Shown here piece by piece: positions 1 to 5,418 of a DNA stretch of 5,418 bases (position 1 is the first letter of the stretch; the number at the start of each line of letters is the position of its first letter). The position numbers were made by a program, and so were the translations under genes. The notes below the pieces were generated by a model, which made no database searches, was not told the DNA's origin, and saw only the letters and a program-made list of their open reading frames with translations. Source of the DNA: Deltaproteobacteria bacterium (GTDB taxonomy: Bacteria; Myxococcota_A; Polyangia; Polyangiales; Ga0077539); contig CANMAT010000339.1 in NCBI GenBank assembly GCA_947494865.1, positions 1 to 5,418 of the forward strand. The letters run 5' to 3'.

Positions 1-2442
1 GCCGCGATGCGAGCGGCCGTGCGCGCCGGCGCCGACGCGGTGTACTTCGGCCTGCAGGGCTTCAACGCCCGCGCTCGCGCGAAGAACTTCGACGCCGCCG
101 CGCTCGGCGACACGATGCGCTTTCTGCACGACAACGGCGCGCGCGGATACGTCACGCTCAACACCCTCGTGTTCGACGACGAGCTCCCCTCGGTGGAGGC
201 CGCCGTGCGCGCGTGCGCCGCCGCGGGCGTCGACGCGGTGATCGTGCAAGACGTCGGCGTGGCCGCGGTGGTGCGCGCCATCGCGCCCGCGCTGCCGATG
301 CACGCCTCCACGCAGATGACCTGCACCGACGCGGGCTCCGTCGAGTTCGCGCGCTCGCTCGGGGTGAGCCGGGTGATCCTCGCGCGGGAGCTCTCGCTCG
401 AAGACATTCGCGCCATTCGCGCGCGCACCGACGCCGAGCTCGAGGTGTTCGTGCACGGCGCGCTGTGCATCGCGTACTCGGGCCAGTGCCTCACGAGCGA
501 GGCCATCGGCGGGCGCAGCGCCAACCGCGGCGCGTGCGCGCAGGCGTGCAGGCTCCCCTACGAGCTCGTGGTCGACGGCGCCCTGCGCGACCTCGGCGAG
601 CGCGCGTACCTCCTCTCGCCGGAAGACCTCGCGGCCGTCGACGCGGTGCCCGCCCTCGTGGCGCTCGGCGTGGCGAGCCTCAAGATCGAGGGTCGGCTCA
701 AGAGCCCCGAGTACGTGGCCGCCGCGACGCGCCTCTACCGCGCCGCCGTGGCCGCCGCGATGGGCGAGGCGCCGCCGCCCGAGCGCGCGCTGCGCGAGAC
801 GGCCGACCAGATGTTCTCGCGCGGCTCGGGCAACGGCTTCTTCGACGGCGTGAACCACCAGCGGCTCGTGGAGGGCAGGGCGTGCGATCACCGCGGAGTC
901 GCTGTGGCGACGCTCCTGGCGGTGCGCGCGGCGCGGGGCCGCGGGTGGCTGTCGATCAAGCTCGACGGGCCCATCGCGCGCGGCGACGGGCTGCTCGTCG
1001 AGGGCGGCCGCGCGAGCGAGGGAGAGGTCGGCGGCCGCGTGTGGGCCATCTTGCAGCGCAACGTCGAGGTGGAGCGCGCGCAGGCGGGAGAGGCGCTCGT
1101 GTGGCTCGGCCCCGACCGCGACGTGAGCGCGCTGCCCGCGGGGCGCCGCGTGTGGAAGACGAGCGACCCCGCGCGCGACGCCGAGGTGCGCGCCTCGATC
1201 GAGCGCGACCCGCACCGCGTGGGGCTGCGACTCACCGTGCGCGGAGCCTTCGGAGAGAGCCCGGTCTATGAGGCCGTCACGGCGCGCGGCGTGCGGGCCA
1301 CGGTGACGGGCGACGCGCCCGTGGAGCGCGCCACGAAGCACCCGCTCACGCTCGAGGTGCTGGGCGAGAAGCTGGGGCGCCTCGGCGACTCGCCCTTCGA
1401 ACTCGACGGGCTGAGCTCCGAGCTCCCCGAAGGCGCGATGGTGCCCGTGTCGTCGCTCAACCGCGCGCGCAGGGCGCTCGTCGATGCGCTCTGCGCGGCC
1501 TCGCAGCGCGCGTGGGAGACCACCGCGGTCACGCACGCCGAGCTCCTCGCGAGCGCGCAGGCGCCTACTACGCCGCCGCCGCCCGCGGGCCTCTTCGTGC
1601 TGTGCCGCACGCTGCCGCAGGCGCACGCGGCGGTGCGCGCGGGGGCCGACGGGGTGATCCTCGATTTCCTCGAGCTCACGGGCACCGGGGCCGCGGTGCG
1701 AGCGCTCCGCGCGCTCGGGCCGACGCACATCACGGTGGCGCCGCCGCGCGTTCGCAAGCCCGGCGAAGAGAAGATCGATCGGTACCTCGCCTCGCTCGAG
1801 CCCGACGCGGTGCTCGTGCGCGGCCTCGGGGCGCTCTACGAAGACACCTTCGGCGACGCCGCGCGCATCGGAGACTTCTCGCTCAACGTCACCAATCGCG
1901 TGAGCGCGGCGGCGGTGCTCGCGCGCGGCCTCGCGGCCTTCACGCCCTCCTTCGACCTCGACGCCGCGCAGCTCACGGCCCTCGTCGAGACGGGCTTCGG
2001 CCCCTGGGCCGAGGTGGTGCTGCACCACCCGATGCCGCTCTTTCACATGGAGCACTGCGTGATCGCGGCGCTCCTCTCGACGGGCAAGGATCACCGCGAT
2101 TGCGGCCGCCCCTGCGAGCGGCATCAGGTCTCGATGCGCGACCGCGCCGGCATGGACCACCCCGTCGAGGCCGACGTCGGGTGCCGCAACACCGTCTTCC
2201 ACGCCGCCGCGCAGAGCGCCGCGAGCGTGGTGGGCGCGTGCGGGCGCGCGGGCGTGCGCCGCTGGCGCATCGAGCTCGTGCGCGAGAGCCCCGCGGAGGT
2301 CGAGCGCCTCGTCGGGGCGTACCGCGACCTCCTGCGGGGGGCCGTCGACGCGGGCGAGCTCTGGAAATCCCTTCGCGTCGAGGGCGCGCCGCCCGTGGTG
2401 CGCGGGTCGCTTCGGGTGATCCAACCGTCGCGCGTGATGTGA
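1..2442 (+). CDS. U32 family protein with DUF3656 (long, two-Cys-set form), 5'-truncated by window edge
   Basis: The frame is open from base 1 (Ala-Ala before the Met at base 7). The text at that point, AAMRAAVRAGADAVYFGLQ, normally follows an ELLAPAG-type N-terminus in this family, so base 7 is an internal Met and roughly 10-25 residues lie outside the window. Numbering from that Met, the U32 signature is at 146-164 with C154, C161, C177 and C181. An NHQRLVEGR-type segment follows near 280-290. DUF3656 spans about 385-495 (ends VPVSSLNRARRALVDAL). A TTPPPP linker lies near 525, followed by a second barrel-like half (about 530-800) with FSLNVTN, FHMEHC and ADVGCRNTVF motifs and C684, C699, C703 and C726. 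Known for the family: UbiU/UbiV bind [4Fe-4S] through four Cys, and RlhA and TrhP act in prephenate-dependent RNA hydroxylation. RlhA is shorter (about 650 aa). I infer a cytosolic Fe-S RNA- or cofactor-modifying enzyme rather than a protease. The exact substrate is unknown. TGA at 2440-2442. Confidence 0.93.
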   Translation, partial: AAMRAAVRAGADAVYFGLQGFNARARAKNFDAAALGDTMRFLHDNGARGYVTLNTLVFDDELPSVEAAVRACAAAGVDAVIVQDVGVAAVVRAIAPALPMHASTQMTCTDAGSVEFARSLGVSRVILARELSLEDIRAIRARTDAELEVFVHGALCIAYSGQCLTSEAIGGRSANRGACAQACRLPYELVVDGALRDLGERAYLLSPEDLAAVDAVPALVALGVASLKIEGRLKSPEYVAAATRLYRAAVAAAMGEAPPPERALRETADQMFSRGSGNGFFDGVNHQRLVEGRACDHRGVAVATLLAVRAARGRGWLSIKLDGPIARGDGLLVEGGRASEGEVGGRVWAILQRNVEVERAQAGEALVWLGPDRDVSALPAGRRVWKTSDPARDAEVRASIERDPHRVGLRLTVRGAFGESPVYEAVTARGVRATVTGDAPVERATKHPLTLEVLGEKLGRLGDSPFELDGLSSELPEGAMVPVSSLNRARRALVDALCAASQRAWETTAVTHAELLASAQAPTTPPPPAGLFVLCRTLPQAHAAVRAGADGVILDFLELTGTGAAVRALRALGPTHITVAPPRVRKPGEEKIDRYLASLEPDAVLVRGLGALYEDTFGDAARIGDFSLNVTNRVSAAAVLARGLAAFTPSFDLDAAQLTALVETGFGPWAEVVLHHPMPLFHMEHCVIAALLSTGKDHRDCGRPCERHQVSMRDRAGMDHPVEADVGCRNTVFHAAAQSAASVVGACGRAGVRRWRIELVRESPAEVERLVGAYRDLLRGAVDAGELWKSLRVEGAPPVVRGSLRVIQPSRVM

Positions 2443-2449
2443 TATCAGT

Positions 2450-2454
2450 GGGAG
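2450..2454 (+). promoter_or_regulatory. Ribosome binding site of the aminopeptidase gene
   Basis: GGGAG lies 5 nt before the ATG at 2460, inside the 17-nt gap after the U32 stop codon. It decides the start. The same frame stays open for more than 900 nt upstream across the U32 gene, but that upstream translation is Arg/Ala-rich out-of-frame shadow, while family homology begins just after the 2460 Met. Confidence 0.7.
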
Positions 2455-2459
2455 CCCTT

Positions 2460-4211
2460 ATGAGCGAAGCCACCCCCGACCACGCAGCGCGACTCGCGGC
2501 CGTGCGCGCCGAGATGCAGCGCCTCGCGCTCGATTACCTCATCGTGCGCAGCACCGACCGGTACCTCAACGAGTACGTGCCGCACGACGAGAGCACGCGC
2601 GAGTGGCTCACGGGCTTCTCGGGCAGCCTGGGCGACGCGCTCGTGGGCCGCGAGGCCGCGTGGCTCTTCGTCGACGGGCGCTACCACGCGCAGGCCGACC
2701 GCGAGGCCGACCTCACCCGGTGGACGGTGGTGAAGAACACCCTCGGCGTTTCGAACGAGCGCGCGTGCGGCGAGCGGCTCATCGAGCTCGCGAAGTCGCA
2801 GGGCGCCACGCTCGCGGTGGGCTATGAGCCCCAGCGCTACGCGGTGAGCACGCTCGAGGCGTTCGAGAAGCAGCTCCTCGGTCACGCGATCGCGCTGCGC
2901 CCGGCGTCGCCCTCTCCCGTCGAGGCCGCGCGCGGCGCGGTGGCCCCGGGCGTCATCGGCACGGGTCGCGTCCGCGTGCTCGACGAGCCCTCGGTGGGTC
3001 GCACCGTGAGCGAGAAGGTGGCCGACGTGGCCGCGTGGCTCGCGCCGCGCCGCGCCGACGCGCTGTGGGTGTCGAAGCTCGACGAGATCGCGTGGCTCAC
3101 CAACCTGCGCGGCGACGAGATGGCCTACCAGGCGACGTTTCGCGCCGAGGCCCTCGTCACCGCCACCGAGCTCATGGTGCACGTGCACGTCGCGAAGGTC
3201 GACGACGCGCTGCGCGCGGCGCGCCCTGCGGTGCGCTTCGTGTCGCACGAAGAGCTCCTGGCGGCGGTCGGGGCGCTCGGGGTCGCGGGGGCGAGGCCGC
3301 GGGTGGTGGCCGACCCCGCGAGCGTCTCCGTGGCGCAGCGCGACGCGCTGGTGGCGCTGGGCGCCGACGTGGTGCCGCTCGCGTCGCCCGTGGTGGCCGC
3401 CAAGGCGAAGAAGAACCCCGCCGAGCTCGCGGCCATGAAGCGCGCGCTGGGGCGCGCCGACGGCGTGGTGGCCGAGGCGCAGCGCTGGCTCAAGGCCCGC
3501 GTGGCCGAGGGCGACCGCGTGAGCGAGGTCGATTTCGCGCGCGAGGTCGAGCGCCTGTTCCTCGCGGCGGGCGCGGTGGGGCTTTCGTTCAAGGTGATCT
3601 CGGCCTTCGGGCTTAACGGCGCCATCGTGCATCACCCGCCCAGCGAGACGGCCCTCGTGCGCGAGGGCGAGCTCATGCTGCTCGACACGGGCTGCTACTT
3701 CGAAGAGGGCTACGCCACCGACCTCACGCGTACGTTCTTCGTAGGCCGCCCCGGCGTCGAGCCCACCGCGGCGCAGAAGCGGCTCTTCACGCTGGTGCTC
3801 AAGGCGGCCATCGCGGGCATGACGGCGCGCATCCCGCGCAACGCCAACGGCGCGCAGCTCGACGGCATCACGCGGGCGCCCCTGTGGCGCGAGGGCGTCG
3901 ATTTCGCACACGGCACGGGGCACGGGGTCGGCATCAACGTGCACGAGGCGCCGCCGGGCGTGTCGAAGCTCTCGACCACGCAGTTCGAGGAGGGGCACGT
4001 CTTCTCGATCGAGCCGGGGCTCTACATCGAGGGCGTCGGCGGCGTGCGCATCGAAAACCTCTGCACCGTGGTGCCCGACTCGGAGCAGGCCGACTGGCTG
4101 CGCGTCGTGCCGCTCACCTTCTCGCCGCTCGACGAGCGCCTCATCGACGACGCCCTGCTCGACGCCGCAGAGCGTGAATTCCTGGGGAAATATGCCTCGA
4201 ACAAGCACTGA
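2460..4211 (+). CDS. Xaa-Pro aminopeptidase (M24B, three-domain aminopeptidase P-like)
   Basis: This 583-aa cytosolic-type metallopeptidase has no signal peptide or membrane segment. It is predicted to remove an N-terminal residue preceding proline. The N-terminal creatinase-like domain (about 8-150) shows the family pattern EYVPHDESTREWLTGFSGS then FVDGRYHAQA. A second creatinase-like domain (about 165-315) follows, then the pita-bread M24 domain from N319-P320 to about 545. The dinuclear metal ligands read D409, D421, H488, E518 and E532. Likely catalytic histidines are H391 (NGAIVHHPP), H484 (HGTGH) and H495 (NVHE). The C-terminus (546-578, VPLTFSPLDERLIDDALL) is the short M24 C-terminal domain of the XPNPEP1 type. 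Human XPNPEP1 is 623 aa and E. coli PepP 441, so the architecture is XPNPEP1-like. Odd points: one extra residue between the two Asp ligands, and a shortened loop after H488. It sits 17 nt behind the U32 gene and is probably co-transcribed with it. TGA at 4209-4211. Substrate preference and metal (Mn in relatives) are inferred. Confidence 0.95.
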   Translation: MSEATPDHAARLAAVRAEMQRLALDYLIVRSTDRYLNEYVPHDESTREWLTGFSGSLGDALVGREAAWLFVDGRYHAQADREADLTRWTVVKNTLGVSNERACGERLIELAKSQGATLAVGYEPQRYAVSTLEAFEKQLLGHAIALRPASPSPVEAARGAVAPGVIGTGRVRVLDEPSVGRTVSEKVADVAAWLAPRRADALWVSKLDEIAWLTNLRGDEMAYQATFRAEALVTATELMVHVHVAKVDDALRAARPAVRFVSHEELLAAVGALGVAGARPRVVADPASVSVAQRDALVALGADVVPLASPVVAAKAKKNPAELAAMKRALGRADGVVAEAQRWLKARVAEGDRVSEVDFAREVERLFLAAGAVGLSFKVISAFGLNGAIVHHPPSETALVREGELMLLDTGCYFEEGYATDLTRTFFVGRPGVEPTAAQKRLFTLVLKAAIAGMTARIPRNANGAQLDGITRAPLWREGVDFAHGTGHGVGINVHEAPPGVSKLSTTQFEEGHVFSIEPGLYIEGVGGVRIENLCTVVPDSEQADWLRVVPLTFSPLDERLIDDALLDAAEREFLGKYASNKH

Positions 4212-4270
4212 GCACGGCGTGAAAAGTCGCGTGACGGCAGAGAGACGCGTGGAGTAGCATTTGTCGCGTT

Positions 4271-4276
4271 TGTAAT
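4271..4276 (+). promoter_or_regulatory. Possible -10 element of the kinase promoter
   Basis: TGTAAT matches TATAAT at 5 of 6 positions and lies in the only AT-richer patch (about 4255-4282) of the 104-nt spacer before the kinase. No good -35 hexamer is visible 16-18 nt upstream (CGTGGA at the 17-nt position), and there is no extended TGn. If used, transcription would start near 4283, inside the inverted repeat at 4275-4294, leaving a leader of about 32 nt. Weak call. Confidence 0.25.
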
Positions 4277-4294
4277 GGGTTCCCGCGAACCCAT
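4275..4294. repeat. Perfect 8-bp inverted repeat (candidate operator or RNA hairpin)
   Basis: Arms ATGGGTTC (4275-4282) and GAACCCAT (4287-4294) are exact reverse complements around a 4-nt CCGC centre. It ends 21 nt before the kinase ATG and overlaps the possible -10 element. What follows is TACAGCGCGC, not a T-run, so it is not a standard intrinsic terminator of the aminopeptidase gene. Its placement fits a repressor/activator dyad or a 5'-leader hairpin. The regulator is unknown. Confidence 0.6.
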
Positions 4295-4315
4295 ACAGCG
4301 CGCAGCCTTTCTGCA

Positions 4316-5418
4316 ATGCCCACCCTGACCCCCAGCGAACGCATCGGCACGACGATCGGAGGGCGCTATGAGCTGCGCCGTCTGCTCGGAGAGGGCGGCT
4401 TTAGCGTCGTCTTCGAGGCCGTGCACACGATCACGGGGCGCGAGGTGGCGCTCAAGATCCTGCACCCGCACCTCACGCAGTCGGAGCAGATCGCCGAGCG
4501 CTTCTTGATGGAGGCGCGCGCGATGGCGCGCATCAAGCACGACGGCATCGTGCAGGTGCTCGACGCGGGCACCGACCCCGACGGCGCGGTGTTCATCGCG
4601 CTCGAGCTGCTCGACGGCGAGTCGCTCGAGGCGACGCTCCTGCGCGTGCACAAGCTCACGTGGGGCGAGGCCGTGGGCATCTGCGTGGCCATCCTCGACG
4701 CGCTCGCCGAGGCCCATCGCCACAAGATCATTCACCGCGACATCAAGCCCGGCAACATCTTCATCGTGCGCAAGCCCGACGGGTCGAGCCAATACAAGCT
4801 CCTCGATTTTGGCATCGCGCACGTCACGCAGGCGAAGAACAAGCTCACCGCCGCGGGGATGATCCTCGGCACGCCCGAGTACATGTCCCCCGAGCAGGGG
4901 CGCACCGCGAACGTGGGCCCCGAGTCCGACCTCTGGGCCGTCGGCATCGTGATGTGGGAGTGCATCACGGGCCATACGCCCTTCGTCGCCGAGACGGCCA
5001 CGGAGATCCTCCTCAAGATCGCGACGACCGACGCGCCCACCATCCTCGACGAGGTGCCCGACCTCCCGCCCCCCGTCGCGGCCGTGATCGACAAGTCGCT
5101 CACGCGCGAGGTGACGCAGCGCTTTCGCAGCTCCGACGAGATGCGCGACGCCATGGTGCGCGCGCAGCGCAAGGTCGACGAGGCCGCGGCCCCGGCCTCG
5201 ACGCGCGCCTCGATGCGCGGCAACCTCGCGCCGCCCCGCTTCTCGTCGTCTCCGGGCGTCGCGGCGGGCGCCAACAACGAGCGCCGCGTCGCGGGCCCGC
5301 CCGACGTGGTCAACGTCGACGTGCTCACGAAGTTCCCCGTCGGGAGCGCGTCGGCGCCCCGCATGCCCGCGCGCGTCGTCTCGGGCGACGCGGGGGCGCG
5401 CGCCTTCGGGAGCTCGCC
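4316..5418 (+). CDS. Pkn-type Ser/Thr protein kinase, 3'-truncated by window edge
   Basis: An open frame with no stop runs from ATG 4316 to the window end (367 full codons plus 2 nt). Eukaryote-like kinase domain, about residues 18-282: glycine loop GEGGFSVV at 25-32, ATP-anchoring K47 (VALK), helix-C E66, HRDIKPGN at 140-147 with catalytic D142, DFG at 164-166, GTPEYMSPE at 185-193, SDLWAVG at 204-210 and subdomain XI R269. All catalytic residues are present and HRD marks it as an RD kinase, so it should be active, probably through activation-loop phosphorylation (T178/T186 candidates). From about 290 the sequence becomes a low-complexity Ser/Ala/Pro/Arg linker. No membrane segment is seen before the edge, so the output or sensor domain is unknown. 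Start choice: the frame upstream is open only to the TGA at 4232-4234 and contains no ATG/GTG/TTG; the next in-frame Met (65) is inside the kinase fold. No Shine-Dalgarno precedes 4316. Substrates cannot be inferred. Confidence 0.93.
   Translation, partial: MPTLTPSERIGTTIGGRYELRRLLGEGGFSVVFEAVHTITGREVALKILHPHLTQSEQIAERFLMEARAMARIKHDGIVQVLDAGTDPDGAVFIALELLDGESLEATLLRVHKLTWGEAVGICVAILDALAEAHRHKIIHRDIKPGNIFIVRKPDGSSQYKLLDFGIAHVTQAKNKLTAAGMILGTPEYMSPEQGRTANVGPESDLWAVGIVMWECITGHTPFVAETATEILLKIATTDAPTILDEVPDLPPPVAAVIDKSLTREVTQRFRSSDEMRDAMVRAQRKVDEAAAPASTRASMRGNLAPPRFSSSPGVAAGANNERRVAGPPDVVNVDVLTKFPVGSASAPRMPARVVSGDAGARAFGSS

Noticed and set aside
7..9. ATG at base 7 as the true start of the U32 gene
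   Set aside because: The frame is open to base 1, and the conserved family N-terminal strand (ELLAPAG-type) is missing, so the real start must be left of the window.
1512..2459. In-frame upstream extension of the aminopeptidase reading frame through the U32 gene
   Set aside because: The extension translates to Arg/Ala-rich low-complexity sequence, while the U32 frame over the same bases has conserved Cys motifs. The SD and family homology support the 2460 start.
4228..4249. CGCGT/ACGCG inverted repeat after the aminopeptidase stop as a terminator
   Set aside because: Only a 5-bp stem with a 12-nt loop and no T-run, so too weak to call.
2445..4316. A 623-codon open frame on the minus strand, antisense to the entire aminopeptidase gene
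   Set aside because: In such GC-rich DNA, stop-free antisense frames are common. Its translation is His/Arg/Ala-rich without any recognisable motif, and the plus strand shows full M24 catalytic motifs.
4358..4508. GGAGG (4358-4362) followed by ATG at 4368, a strong-looking SD plus start for a 46-aa frame
   Set aside because: It is out of frame with the kinase and ends at TGA 4506-4508. The bases encode the conserved GGRYEL and glycine-loop region, so the SD match is a by-product of coding sequence. The small product is Arg/Ser-rich and unrecognised.
4022..5364. Overlapping minus-strand open frames (4022-4975, 4732-5364) across the kinase
   Set aside because: They are antisense shadows: the plus-strand frame contains every kinase subdomain motif, and the minus translations show no family signature.

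Overview
This window is very GC-rich, and codon third positions are almost all G or C. It carries three genes on the + strand, packed closely. The composition, together with a cytosolic-looking eukaryote-type Ser/Thr kinase that continues into a Ser/Ala/Pro-rich linker, suggests a Myxococcota-like bacterium (Polyangiales/Sorangiineae type). This taxonomic reading is inference; there is no rRNA or other direct marker here.

Layout: (1) 1-2442, a long U32-family protein (misnamed 'peptidase') with DUF3656. Its N-terminus is cut by the left window edge. (2) 2460-4211, a complete 583-aa three-domain Xaa-Pro aminopeptidase (M24B, aminopeptidase P-like), 17 nt after the first gene and with its own Shine-Dalgarno, so the two are probably co-transcribed. 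(3) A 104-nt spacer at 4212-4315. It holds an AT-richer patch with a possible -10 element and a perfect 8-bp inverted repeat. (4) 4316-5418, the N-terminal kinase domain and start of the linker of a Pkn-type Ser/Thr protein kinase, cut by the right window edge.

The first two genes look like housekeeping functions: a probable Fe-S-dependent RNA or cofactor hydroxylase-type U32 protein, and a proline-specific peptidase. Nothing in the sequence ties them biochemically to each other or to the kinase. The kinase probably has its own promoter in the spacer. I see no mobile element, CRISPR array, tRNA/rRNA or clear intrinsic terminator, and no evidence of a new multi-gene system. The points most worth a second look are the internal duplication with two four-Cys sets in the U32 protein, the unusual metal-site loop lengths in the aminopeptidase, and the dyad just upstream of the kinase start.
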